The notes under the pieces: generated by a model
The model's input: only the letters and a program-made list of their open reading frames with translations
Told to the model about the DNA's origin: nothing
The model's database searches: none
Position numbers and translations under genes: made by a program
Assembly (NCBI RefSeq): GCF_017355855.1
Contig: NZ_JAFEWD010000008.1
Location: forward strand, 62,001-126,000
DNA from: Pedobacter sp. SYSU D00535
Lineage (GTDB): Bacteria > Bacteroidota > Bacteroidia > Sphingobacteriales > Sphingobacteriaceae
Reading direction: 5' to 3'
DNA: 64,000 nt
Shown here: positions 43,544 through 52,262 of the stretch, piece after piece
Layout: each line of letters starts with the position of its first letter
Numbering within the stretch: position 1 is the stretch's first letter

Positions 43544-44808
43544 AAGACCTTTAAAATTGCCTCTGCCTTTAGGAGGCATTCTTCATATTCTTTCTCTGCT
43601 ACAGAGTCATAGGTGATAGCGCTTCCGGTGGAAAACGATAGATATCCACTTCTAGCGTTGTATAGAATCGTTCGGATAACAACGTTAAAGTCAAAGTCCC
43701 CGAGGCCATCAAAATATCCTACTGCGCCAGAAAATACTCCTCTCCTCGTTTTTTCATACTGCTCGATCAATTCCATTGCCCTGATCTTTGGCGCACCTGT
43801 CATTGATCCCATGGGAAATGTTGCTTTAATTATATCGGTATTATCAAGCGCGGGATTGGCCATACTAGTCACCGTTGAGATCATTTGATGAACCTGCCGG
43901 AAACTATACACTCCGAAAAGTTCCTCCACTCCAACGCTTCCGGGTACAGAGCATTTCGTCAGGTCATTTCGCACCAGGTCAACAATCATCACATTTTCCG
44001 ATTGCTCTTTCTGGCTTTTTCTCAGGTTCTCTTTAAGCTCCTCGTCATCAGTGGGGTTATCTCCCCGTTTAGCCGTTCCTTTTATCGGTTGCGATATTAG
44101 TTTTGTGTGTCTTTTACTTAAAAATCGCTCTGGTGATGCTGAAAGGATATACTTGTCATCCACCTTAAAGAAGTTGGCAAAGGGGGTGGGAGAGAGCTGG
44201 TTTAATTCCTGAAAAATTGCCCTTGGATTTATCGAAATCTTGTCGGCGTAAAATTCCTGGCAGAAATTTGCTTCGTAGATATCTCCGCGTAGGATGTGCT
44301 GCTTAATTTCATTGACACAAGCCAGGTACTCCTCTTTACTAAAGCGGCTCTCTACCTGAATAGAGCGTTCGCCTTCGCTTTTTTCCAACTGCTGGCTTTT
44401 GATATCCTCGTAAACCAGGGGAGCTGCAGTAGACCTGATCTCCAGTTGATTTCCCCTGAGTAGAAGCAAATGCTCAGGCACAAAGAAATAAAGATCCGGG
44501 AAGTGGAGCTTATCCATATTGTTGGATGAAAGCTGCTCGAGTTCGTTTTTCAGGTCGTAGGAAAGAAAGCCCGGCACCAAGGTGTTGTGCTCCGAAAGAA
44601 AGTTCTTTAGAGCATCAAAGGCCGCCCCTTGTTCGTTTACCTGAAGTTCAGCGGTCTTTCCCGCAGCGATCATTACATCGAAAGCGGAGTAGGGGTCGGC
44701 GTAATGATTGGAGTCGTAATAGCAGGCTGTATTAAAAGAACAGGCCCATTTCAGGGCCTGCATCTTGAATATATCTATGTCTTCCGGAGAATTAAAAGTA
44801 CAGATCAT
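43537..44808 (-). CDS. pabB: Aminodeoxychorismate synthase component I
   Basis: Aminates chorismate to 4-amino-4-deoxychorismate on the way to folate. The chorismate-binding fold is seen in FFKVDDKYILSASPERFL and the PIKGTAKRG motif, whose Lys distinguishes PabB from anthranilate synthase (PIAGT). NVMIVDLVRNDLTKCSVPGS and GSMTGAPKIRAMELI are further signatures. At 423 residues it is slightly short at the N-terminus. The glutaminase pabA is not in the window. It follows purA by 17 nt. PabC (55517-56350) takes the next step. Confidence 0.9.
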   Translation of the reverse strand: MICTFNSPEDIDIFKMQALKWACSFNTACYYDSNHYADPYSAFDVMIAAGKTAELQVNEQGAAFDALKNFLSEHNTLVPGFLSYDLKNELEQLSSNNMDKLHFPDLYFFVPEHLLLLRGNQLEIRSTAAPLVYEDIKSQQLEKSEGERSIQVESRFSKEEYLACVNEIKQHILRGDIYEANFCQEFYADKISINPRAIFQELNQLSPTPFANFFKVDDKYILSASPERFLSKRHTKLISQPIKGTAKRGDNPTDDEELKENLRKSQKEQSENVMIVDLVRNDLTKCSVPGSVGVEELFGVYSFRQVHQMISTVTSMANPALDNTDIIKATFPMGSMTGAPKIRAMELIEQYEKTRRGVFSGAVGYFDGLGDFDFNVVIRTILYNARSGYLSFSTGSAITYDSVAEKEYEECLLKAEAILKVLK

Positions 44809-44825
44809 ACGTCCGGGCGGGGTTC

Positions 44826-46100
44826 CTAGTTCAGTACCAGGGTCTGAACACGATCAGGTCCCACTGATAAATACTTTACAGGTACTCCTACATGTTGTTC
44901 GATGTATTTTACATACGCCTCCAATTTAGCAGGGATTTCGCCGATGGTTTTAATTCCTGTTAAGTCTTCATTCCAACCGTCTATTTCTTCGTATATCGGA
45001 TTGGCCGGTACTGAACAGATATCATAAGGCATGTAATCAATCTTCTCGCCATTGTATTCATAATGAGTACAAGCGTAGATTTTTTCGAAGCCACTTAACA
45101 CGTCTGCTTTCGTCATGACCAGTTCGGTAACCCCGTTCAACATGATTGCATATTTTAAAGCAGGAAGGTCAATCCAGCCAGTTCGGCGGGCACGCCCTGT
45201 AGTTGCTCCGAATTCATGCCCGATTTTGCGAAGTTCTTCACCTGTCTCGTCATGCAGCTCGGTAGGGAAGGGGCCGCCTCCAACGCGGGTACAATAAGCT
45301 TTGAATATCCCGATTACGGAGCCAATTTTACCAGGTGCTATACCTAAACCGGTACAGGCGCCTGCAGCGGTAGTGTTAGATGAAGTAACAAACGGATAAG
45401 AACCGAAATCGACATCAAGAAGGGCTCCCTGTGCTCCTTCTGCTAAAACGCTCTTACCTTCACGCAAAAATTGATTTACGTAGTGTTCGCTGTCTACCTG
45501 AGGAATAGTTTTCAAGTACTCAATAGCCTCGAAGAAAGCCTGCTCTTTTTCTGAAAAATCCGGGATTTCTCCATAATGAGCCAAAATAGACTTGTGTTTA
45601 TTTACCAAACGATCGTACTTCTCTTTGAAATCAACCAACATCGTATCTCCAACCCTTAAGCCATTACGGCCGGTTTTGTCCATATAAGTTGGACCGATTC
45701 CTTTTAAAGTAGAACCGATTTTGCCTTCACCCATTTTGCTTTCTGATGCCGCATCCAGCAATTGGTGGGTAGGTAAAATCAAGTGAGCTTTCCTTGCAAT
45801 TACCAGCTTATTAGCAGCAACCGGATCGAACCCACTTTTTTTAAGATTTTCCAGTTCCCGTTTCAGAATAATGGGATCGATCACAACCCCATTTCCGATT
45901 AGGTTCATCGTTTTCTCGTTGAAAATTCCAGATGGAATTGTATTCAAGACATATTTTTGATTGTCAAACTCAAGGGTATGACCAGCGTTTGGCCCCCCCT
46001 GAAAACGAGCAATCAGGTCATATTTAGGACTTAAAACATCAACAATTTTTCCTTTTCCTTCATCGCCCCATTGGAGCCCCAGGAGTACATCAACAGCCAT
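44826..46100 (-). CDS. purA: Adenylosuccinate synthetase
   Basis: Joins IMP and aspartate using GTP, the first committed step to AMP. LGLQWGDEGKGKIVDVL is the N-terminal GTP/catalytic motif, followed by GGPNAGHT, GIGPTYMDKTGRNGLRVGD, and RTGWIDLPALKYA. Length 424 is normal. It starts 11 nt after fur and ends 17 nt before pabB, with spoT further upstream. PurA is a known target of (p)ppGpp inhibition in other bacteria, which makes the neighbourhood meaningful. Confidence 0.97.
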   Translation of the reverse strand: MAVDVLLGLQWGDEGKGKIVDVLSPKYDLIARFQGGPNAGHTLEFDNQKYVLNTIPSGIFNEKTMNLIGNGVVIDPIILKRELENLKKSGFDPVAANKLVIARKAHLILPTHQLLDAASESKMGEGKIGSTLKGIGPTYMDKTGRNGLRVGDTMLVDFKEKYDRLVNKHKSILAHYGEIPDFSEKEQAFFEAIEYLKTIPQVDSEHYVNQFLREGKSVLAEGAQGALLDVDFGSYPFVTSSNTTAAGACTGLGIAPGKIGSVIGIFKAYCTRVGGGPFPTELHDETGEELRKIGHEFGATTGRARRTGWIDLPALKYAIMLNGVTELVMTKADVLSGFEKIYACTHYEYNGEKIDYMPYDICSVPANPIYEEIDGWNEDLTGIKTIGEIPAKLEAYVKYIEQHVGVPVKYLSVGPDRVQTLVLN

Positions 46101-46111
46101 TTATAGGAGTA

Positions 46112-46585
46112 TTAGTTTTTAGAATAAGATTCACAGTAGCCGCTTTTCAATTTAGCGCAGTTACCATAAAGGTTTAAAGAATGGTGCTTTATTTCAAATT
46201 TGAGCAGGTCGCCCATCATACTCTGTATTTGTCCCACACGTGGATCGCAGAACTCAACCACCTTCCCGCAATCAATGCAAATGATGTGATCGTGTTGCTT
46301 ATACCCGTACGATTTTTCAAACTGAGCCATGTTTTTACCAAACTGGTGCTTGGTCACCAAATCACAGGAAACAAGAAGCTCGAGGGTATTGTAAACTGTA
46401 GCACGGCTCACACGATACTTTTTGTTTTTCATGTGGATATATAATGACTCCACATCAAAATGATCTGTTCTGGAATATATTTCTTCTAAAATGGCGAAAC
46501 GTTCGGGAGTTTTTCTGAGATTTTTATTTTCAAGATAAGCCTCAAAAATCTTTTTCACCATTTCAATAGTTTCTTGTGCGGCCAT
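46112..46585 (-). CDS. Fur family transcriptional regulator
   Basis: A metal- or peroxide-responsive repressor. The winged helix covers about residues 15-85 ([27 protein letters not shown]). The dimerisation domain contains [15 protein letters not shown], with one structural Cys pair, and a C-terminal [10 protein letters not shown] pair. Whether it is Fur, PerR or Zur cannot be told by eye. A good promoter box of its own lies 20 nt upstream, and purA follows after 11 nt. Confidence 0.9.
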   Translation of the reverse strand: MAAQETIEMVKKIFEAYLENKNLRKTPERFAILEEIYSRTDHFDVESLYIHMKNKKYRVSRATVYNTLELLVSCDLVTKHQFGKNMAQFEKSYGYKQHDHIICIDCGKVVEFCDPRVGQIQSMMGDLLKFEIKHHSLNLYGNCAKLKSGYCESYSKN

Positions 46586-46604
46586 AATGCTTATTAACAG
46601 CTTC

Positions 46605-46612
46605 CAAAGTTA
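46605..46612 (-). promoter_or_regulatory. -7 box upstream of the fur-like gene
   Basis: TAACTTTG on the minus strand is an exact TAnnTTTG, with a T-rich stretch about 21 nt further upstream. It would start transcription about 12 nt before the gene, in the short gap after spoT. Confidence 0.5.
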
Positions 46613-46640
46613 TCCAAAAATTTAGGAATTAATAAAAACT

Positions 46641-48872
46641 TTATGAAGCCTTTACGATATTTTGTGGTTCAGAATCGAAACGAGTGACAGAAGTAACGCC
46701 TTTTACCTGCTTAAGTCTCTTAATGAGGTTATCCAAGTGCTGGGTATCATTAACATAGACCATAATAGAACCTTCGAAAATCCCTTCGTCGCTGTCGACC
46801 GTGATCGAACGCATATTTACTTTGAAGTCGTTAGAAATGACTGTAGTAAGACGGTTAATCAAACCTACCTCATCAATTCCGGTGATGCGAAGCCCGGTAA
46901 GGAAGGCCAGTTCTTTTTGAGAAGTCCATTTTGCCTTAACTACCCGATAGCCATAGTTGGCCATGAGCTTGGTAGCGTTCGGACAGTTGGTCCGGTGGAT
47001 CTTGATCCCGTCATTGACCGTAATAAAACCGAATACGTCATCTCCCGGGATGGGGTTACAGCAGGTAGAAAGCTTGTAATCAATCTTTTGAAGGTCTTCA
47101 CCTATTAGGAGTGTGTCACTATCTTTCGTTTTTACCTTATTGATGAGGCCTTCTATCTGGTGGGCCTCGATTCTATCAGGAGAGCGGTGTTCTACCGCTT
47201 TTTCGGAGGCCTGATACTCTTTCAGGTCTTTCAGGTCAATATGACCTTTAGCTACATTGTAGAAAAGGTCGAGGGTCGACAAAAATTTAAAATAGTTGGC
47301 GATCTTCTGGATATTCTCCGAATTGTAGGTGATCTTAAGGGATTTCAGCTTGCGCTCGAGTATTTCCTTGCCTTCTTCTCCGATCCTTCGTTTTTCTTCC
47401 TTCAAAGAAGATTTAATCTTCGATTTTGCTTTTGCAGTAACTACAAAGTTGAGCCAGTCCTCCTTGGGCGTTTGCTTGCTCGAAGTAATGATCTCTACCT
47501 GATCGCCATTTTGTAACTTATGAGAAAGAGGCACCAGTTTGTGGTTCACTTTTGCTCCTATACATTTAGCACCAAGATCCGAGTGAATCTCGAAAGCAAA
47601 ATCGAGGGCAGTAGCATCAGTGGGCAGCTGCATCAAGGCACCCTTTGGTGTAAAAATGAAAATCTCGTCAGAGAACAGGTTCATCTTGAAGTCATCCAAA
47701 AAGTCGAGCGCATTTGCCTCCGAACTTTTTAAAAGTTCCCGCACTTTCTGTATCCATTGGTCAAGACCGCTGTCCGAAGACGATTCCTTGTATTTCCAGT
47801 GCGCTGCAAAACCTTTTTCAGCGATCTCGTTCATTCGTTGCGTGCGGATTTGCACCTCTACCCACTGGCCTTTGGGTCCCATTACCGTAGTATGCAGAGA
47901 TTCGTAGCCATTGGCCTTCGGCGAAGAAATCCAATCACGAAGCCTGTCTGGATTTGGACGATAGAGATCAGTTACGATAGAATAAGCTTTCCAGCAATCC
48001 GCCTTTTCATTTTCGGGCCGGCTATCAAGGATAATCCGGATCGCGAAAAGATCGTACACTTCTTCAAAAGGAATTCCTTTCTTACGCATCTTATTCCAGA
48101 TGGAGTGGATCGACTTTGGCCGTCCATATACTTCAGCCTTTAATCCTTGTTCTTCCAGAATTTCTTTTATCGGGCCAACAAACTCCCTGACATACTGCTC
48201 CCGTTCGGCTTTCTTCTCATTCAGTTTTCTAGCAATAAATTTGTAGGTTTCCGATTCCATGTACTTCATGGACAGGTCTTCCAACTCAGATTTCATGGCA
48301 TATAAACCGAGCCGATGAGCGAGGGGAGCATACAAGTAGACGGTTTCAGAAGATATTTTCAATTGCTTATCCCGAGGCATAAACTCCATTGTCCGCATAT
48401 TATGCAAGCGGTCGGCGAGTTTGATCAGGATCACCCGTACGTCGTCGGCAAGGGTGAGCAGCATCTTCCTGAAGTTTTCAGCCTGGAGTGAGCTGTTTGT
48501 GTCGAAAACCCCCGAAATCTTTGTTAGACCGTCAATGATGCGGGCTATCTTCTTTCCAAACTCTCTTTCAATATCTTCCAGGGTGATGGCAGTGTCTTCT
48601 ACAACGTCATGTAAAAGAGCACAAACGATAGAAGTAGTGCCCAGTCCGATTTCTTCCGCAGCAATTTGCGCAACAGCGATCGGATGGTATATATAGGGTT
48701 CGCCGGATTTACGGCGCATGTCTTTGTGGCTCTCCAGTGCCATGTCAAAAGCCTGCCGAATCAACCTTTTGTCGCCTTTCTGAAGGTGCGCTTTGCTGGC
48801 CTTCAACAAGGCTCGGTAACGCTTAAGGATCTCTTTTTTTTCGGCCTCCAGGTCAATCACTAATTCCTTCAT
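46641..48872 (-). CDS. spoT: RelA/SpoT family (p)ppGpp synthetase/hydrolase
   Basis: Makes and degrades the stringent-response alarmone. In 743 residues: HD hydrolase domain with YIYHPIAVAQIAAEE and ALLHDVVEDT (intact His-Asp pair), synthetase domain with YDLFAIRII and GYESLHTTVMG, TGS domain (IFTPKGALMQLPTDATALDF), and a C-terminal ACT domain. Both catalytic sites appear functional, so it is bifunctional. The ATG at 48872 is preferred to a TTG eight codons upstream. It is followed, in the same direction, by fur, purA and pabB. Confidence 0.94.
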   Translation of the reverse strand: MKELVIDLEAEKKEILKRYRALLKASKAHLQKGDKRLIRQAFDMALESHKDMRRKSGEPYIYHPIAVAQIAAEEIGLGTTSIVCALLHDVVEDTAITLEDIEREFGKKIARIIDGLTKISGVFDTNSSLQAENFRKMLLTLADDVRVILIKLADRLHNMRTMEFMPRDKQLKISSETVYLYAPLAHRLGLYAMKSELEDLSMKYMESETYKFIARKLNEKKAEREQYVREFVGPIKEILEEQGLKAEVYGRPKSIHSIWNKMRKKGIPFEEVYDLFAIRIILDSRPENEKADCWKAYSIVTDLYRPNPDRLRDWISSPKANGYESLHTTVMGPKGQWVEVQIRTQRMNEIAEKGFAAHWKYKESSSDSGLDQWIQKVRELLKSSEANALDFLDDFKMNLFSDEIFIFTPKGALMQLPTDATALDFAFEIHSDLGAKCIGAKVNHKLVPLSHKLQNGDQVEIITSSKQTPKEDWLNFVVTAKAKSKIKSSLKEEKRRIGEEGKEILERKLKSLKITYNSENIQKIANYFKFLSTLDLFYNVAKGHIDLKDLKEYQASEKAVEHRSPDRIEAHQIEGLINKVKTKDSDTLLIGEDLQKIDYKLSTCCNPIPGDDVFGFITVNDGIKIHRTNCPNATKLMANYGYRVVKAKWTSQKELAFLTGLRITGIDEVGLINRLTTVISNDFKVNMRSITVDSDEGIFEGSIMVYVNDTQHLDNLIKRLKQVKGVTSVTRFDSEPQNIVKAS

Positions 48873-48992
48873 AGTCAATCCGTAAGTTTCTGTCAAAAAA
48901 ATAAGAAACTTATAATTTTTGGGTTACGTTTTCCGTATATTGTATATTAATTATAAACGATGCAAAAGTGTGTTTATGCACTATTTAAAAAT

Positions 48993-49619
48993 ATGAAATT
49001 TTTACTGCTATTCCTCTTTTTTACTTTGTTTTTCGGCTTTTCTTCTCAGTGTCAGGAGAACTTTGACCCAAAGTTGAAGGGCAAAAACGATAGCATTCGG
49101 GTGGCAGTAACAACAGACGAATATGGGAATTTAGTTCCATGGATTCCTCTTGCAGATGTAAATATTTATTCTACCCGCATCTTCCAATCTCCCCAGGCAA
49201 GAGCACAGTATAATCGCTTGCGTTACAATGTGCTGAAGGTATTGCCCTATGCGATGTTTGCAAGAGAGCGATATGCACGTCTAAATCAGCAGTTAGCCAT
49301 TACCAAAGACCGGAGAGAACAGAAGAAGTTGGTGAAGGCTTGTGAAAAGGAGATCAAAGACATGTTTAATCGTGAGATTAAAAACATGACAATCACTCAG
49401 GGAGAGATCTTGATAAAGCTTATTGACCGGGAAACGGGTAACAGTACTTATGATTTGGTGAAAGATTTAAAAGGAGGCTTCACTGCTTTTAGCTATCAAC
49501 TGGTAGCTAAAGTATTTGGACACAATCTAAAGCAGCAGTACGATCCTAATCAGGAGAGAGACATTGAAAATATCATTCAGAGATATGGTTTCTATAGTAC
49601 CCGCGCTGCTCTTAACTAA
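48993..49619 (+). CDS. DUF4294 domain protein, secreted
   Basis: A Bacteroidota-specific protein of unknown function. The hydrophobic signal peptide (FLLLFLFFTLFFGFSSQCQ) follows the ATG at 48993; an ATG at 48960 would add 11 residues. The mature part has VPWIPLADVNIYSTRIFQSP and RLRYNVLKVLPYAMFARERY, which I recall as the conserved core of DUF4294, followed by a charged helical region. 208 residues. Its stop codon shares one base with the gpx start, so translation of the two is coupled. Confidence 0.82.
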   Translation: MKFLLLFLFFTLFFGFSSQCQENFDPKLKGKNDSIRVAVTTDEYGNLVPWIPLADVNIYSTRIFQSPQARAQYNRLRYNVLKVLPYAMFARERYARLNQQLAITKDRREQKKLVKACEKEIKDMFNREIKNMTITQGEILIKLIDRETGNSTYDLVKDLKGGFTAFSYQLVAKVFGHNLKQQYDPNQERDIENIIQRYGFYSTRAALN

Positions 49620-50122
49620 TGATAGAAAAGACAATTTACCAATTTTCAGCTGAAAGGCTGACAGGAGATACCGTTAAATTAGAGGAGTATCGCGGAAAGG
49701 TGCTTTTGATCGTTAATACTGCCTCTCAATGTGGTTTTACACCTCAGCTAGAGGATTTAGAAACTTTACGGGGCTTGTACCTGAGTAATGGTTTCGAAAT
49801 TCTCGCATTCCCATCAAACGATTTTGGACAACAGGAGCCTCTAACAGGTGATGCCATTCAAGAGTTTTGCCAGGTGAACTATGGTGTCAGCTTCCCGGTC
49901 TTCAACAAGATATCCGTGAAAGGGAAGGATGCCCATCCTTTATTCCGCTTCTTAGCTAACAAGCGTTTAAATGGGAGCGTAAGTGCGGTTCCAAGGTGGA
50001 ATTTTTACAAATATCTTATCAATCAGAATGGTCAAGTTTCAGATTTTTTTTATCCCTTTACAAAACCGTCCTCAGGTAGGATAAAGAGAAAAATTGATCA
50101 GCTATTAAATACAAAAAATTGA
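49619..50122 (+). CDS. Glutathione peroxidase family thiol peroxidase
   Basis: Reduces peroxides with a Cys in place of selenocysteine. Cys38 is in NTASQCGFTPQ; FPSNDFGQQEP provides the conserved Gln and WNFYKYLI the Trp-Asn of the catalytic tetrad. Length 167 fits. Bacteria of this phylum generally use bacillithiol, not glutathione, and the next gene is the bacillithiol deacetylase bshB1, with which it overlaps by 4 nt; so a bacillithiol- or thioredoxin-linked peroxidase is more likely than true glutathione use. Confidence 0.93.
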   Translation: MIEKTIYQFSAERLTGDTVKLEEYRGKVLLIVNTASQCGFTPQLEDLETLRGLYLSNGFEILAFPSNDFGQQEPLTGDAIQEFCQVNYGVSFPVFNKISVKGKDAHPLFRFLANKRLNGSVSAVPRWNFYKYLINQNGQVSDFFYPFTKPSSGRIKRKIDQLLNTKN

Positions 50123-50844
50123 AAAAATTAGACATTCTTGTGTTTGCTGCTCATCCTGACGATGCAGAGTTGGGTTGCGCAGGAACAATATTGAAGCATA
50201 AAGCAGAAGGTAAAAAAGTAGGATTAATAGATCTGACGCGTGGAGAACTGGGTACCAGAGGTACAGCAGAAACTCGTCGCGAAGAGGCAGCTGTCGCAGC
50301 TGAAATCCTTGGTTTGGATGTGCGGGAAAATCTCGGAATGCGAGATGCGTTTTTCAAAAATGATGAAGAGCATCAGCTACAAATCATTCAGAAGATCAGG
50401 AAATATCAGCCGGAAATTGTTCTTTGTAATGCCTTATTTGATCGTCACCCCGATCATGGAAAAGCAGGGCAGCTGGTAAATGATGCTGCCTTTCTTTCCG
50501 GGCTATCTAAAGTCTCTACAACTCTTAATGGAGAGCAACAGCAAGCCTGGAGACCGAAGCTTCTTCTTCAGTTTATTCAGGATAACTATATTGAACCTGA
50601 TATATTAATCGATGTCACTGCCTTTTGGGATACCAAAATGGCCTCAATTGAAGCTTTTAAAACTCAGTTTTATACCCCAGGAGCAAGTGTAGAGGGAGAG
50701 CAAACCTATATTTCTACGCCAGAATTTGTAAAGGTTGTTGAGGCACGCGCCAGGGAATTCGGCAAGTACATAGGCGCTACCTTTGCAGAAGGGTTTACTT
50801 CTAAGAAGCTGCTGGGCGTAGAGAGCCTATTTGATCTGAGGTAA
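50119..50844 (+). CDS. bshB1: Bacillithiol biosynthesis deacetylase BshB1
   Basis: A LmbE-like zinc enzyme that deacetylates GlcNAc-malate in bacillithiol synthesis. Metal motif AAHPDDAELGCAGT (His12, Asp14/15), then DLTRGELGTRGTAETRREEA, and DRHPDHGKAGQL with the third metal His, all typical of BshB1. Length 241 is right. Translation must start at the TTG at 50119, which overlaps the gpx stop codon; there is no ATG before the metal motif, so this start is firmly supported. The last gene of a three-gene operon. Confidence 0.93.
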   Translation: MKKLDILVFAAHPDDAELGCAGTILKHKAEGKKVGLIDLTRGELGTRGTAETRREEAAVAAEILGLDVRENLGMRDAFFKNDEEHQLQIIQKIRKYQPEIVLCNALFDRHPDHGKAGQLVNDAAFLSGLSKVSTTLNGEQQQAWRPKLLLQFIQDNYIEPDILIDVTAFWDTKMASIEAFKTQFYTPGASVEGEQTYISTPEFVKVVEARAREFGKYIGATFAEGFTSKKLLGVESLFDLR

Positions 50845-50851
50845 TTGGAAT

Positions 50852-50895
50852 AGAAATGTGATCAGGTGAGGTTGGAGCTTGCCGATCACATTTCT
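50852..50895. terminator. Hairpin between convergent bshB1 and lysine aminotransferase genes
   Basis: 12-bp stem AGAAATGTGATC / GATCACATTTCT with a 20-nt loop; the right arm includes the stop codon of the convergent gene and the following minus-strand side is not T-rich. Probable bidirectional terminator. Confidence 0.55.
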
Positions 50896-52217
50896 GTTAA
50901 AATTTTATCCATTACCATTACTCCCTCATCAATATGTTCCTTCTGCATAATCAGGGCGGGGCGGAAGCGGATCGAGCTTGTTCCACAGCCTATAAACAAA
51001 ACGTTGTTTTCGAAACCTTTGCGGATGAATTTGTCCCTGCTGATTTTGTCGGGGAAGTCAAAAGCTGTCAGTAGCCCTTTCCCACGCACGTTCGACATCT
51101 GTTCATGTCTGTCAGCAAGCTGTCTAAGCTGCTGTTGCAGGTAGGAACCTGTTTCTGCTGCATTCTCCACCAGTCGCTCATCCTGCATGATCTGTAAGAT
51201 TTTCGTCGCCCTTACCATGTCCGTAAGGTTGCCGCCCCAGGTGGAGTTGAGTCTGGACGGGATTGTAAAAACGTTCGTTTCTATTTCATCCACTTTTCTG
51301 CCCGCAAGTATGCCGCAAACCTGCATTTTTTTTCCAAAAGCAATGATGTCAGGCCGTGCGTTTTCTCCAAAGTGCTCGTAACACCAAAACTTTCCTGAAA
51401 GTCCAACTCCTGTTTGAACTTCATCATAAATCAGGAAGCATTCATTTTCATCAGCCAGGAGGCGTAATTGTTCCATGAATTCTCTCCGGAAGTGATTGTC
51501 GCCGCCCTCTGCTTGTACCGGTTCAACGACGATGGCGCAAATATCGTCTTTGTTTTCCTGGAAAGCTTTCTTAATCTGCGCGATTGCCAGCTCCTCTCGC
51601 TTCTGAAGATCAGTAAGTCCCTCGGGAGTCAGGGGGAAATGGACGGCCGGGCTACTGATTCTTGGCCAGGGAAACCTGGCGTACCATTTGGTCTTATCCG
51701 GATGGGTATTGGTGAGGCTCATTGTGTAGCCCGTCCGCCCATGAAAGGCGTGTTCAAAATGGATTACCTGAAATCCCTTTTCAGTTGGGTATCCTTTGCG
51801 GAAGTTTTTTTGAACCTTCCAGTCCATCGCAGTTTTCAAAGCGTTCTCAATTGCAAGTCCTCCTCCGGCGATAAAGAAGGCATGAGGCAGATAGTCAGGA
51901 ATTGCAATAGCTGAGAAAGTTTTCAGGAACTCGGCATATTGCTGGGTGTAGATGTCCGAGTTGGAAGGATTGCTTAAGGCCGCCAGAAGCAGATGTTTCT
52001 TGAACTCTTCATCCGCTAGCATAGAAGGGTGGTTGTATCCGAGCGGAACAGAAGCAAAGCAAGTAAAAAAGTCGAGCATCCTCCTGTTGTATTTAGCATC
52101 GTACATGTACACACCCTGACTTTTCTCCATATCGAAGGTAAGATCAAAACCGTCTGCGAGTATATGTTTTCCGAGGGTGGAGTGAACTTGATCAGGAGGA
52201 ATTGACAGATGGTACAT
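50886..52217 (-). CDS. lat: L-lysine 6-transaminase
   Basis: A class III PLP aminotransferase that moves the epsilon-amino group of lysine to 2-oxoglutarate. The family opening (VHSTLGKHILADGFDLTFD) is characteristic of LAT, as are FFTCFASVPLGYNHP, FHGRTGYTMSLTNTHP and AIVVEPVQAEGGDNHF. DEVQTGVGLSGKFW and DIIAFGKKMQVCG hold the PLP-binding Asp and Lys. The ATG at 52217 (443 residues) is preferred to a TTG upstream, which lies in the promoter box. Its product would enter lysine catabolism toward 2-aminoadipate. Confidence 0.9.
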   Translation of the reverse strand: MYHLSIPPDQVHSTLGKHILADGFDLTFDMEKSQGVYMYDAKYNRRMLDFFTCFASVPLGYNHPSMLADEEFKKHLLLAALSNPSNSDIYTQQYAEFLKTFSAIAIPDYLPHAFFIAGGGLAIENALKTAMDWKVQKNFRKGYPTEKGFQVIHFEHAFHGRTGYTMSLTNTHPDKTKWYARFPWPRISSPAVHFPLTPEGLTDLQKREELAIAQIKKAFQENKDDICAIVVEPVQAEGGDNHFRREFMEQLRLLADENECFLIYDEVQTGVGLSGKFWCYEHFGENARPDIIAFGKKMQVCGILAGRKVDEIETNVFTIPSRLNSTWGGNLTDMVRATKILQIMQDERLVENAAETGSYLQQQLRQLADRHEQMSNVRGKGLLTAFDFPDKISRDKFIRKGFENNVLFIGCGTSSIRFRPALIMQKEHIDEGVMVMDKILTEM

Positions 52218-52232
52218 ACGCCTGCTTTTTAT

Positions 52233-52240
52233 CAAAATTA
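52233..52240 (-). promoter_or_regulatory. -7 box of lat
   Basis: TAATTTTG on the minus strand (exact TAnnTTTG) 15 nt before the ATG. No good -33 was found. It lies between lat and the upstream PLP-enzyme gene, which ends at 52263. Confidence 0.45.
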
Positions 52241-52262
52241 GTAATTAAAGAGTTGAGAGGGG

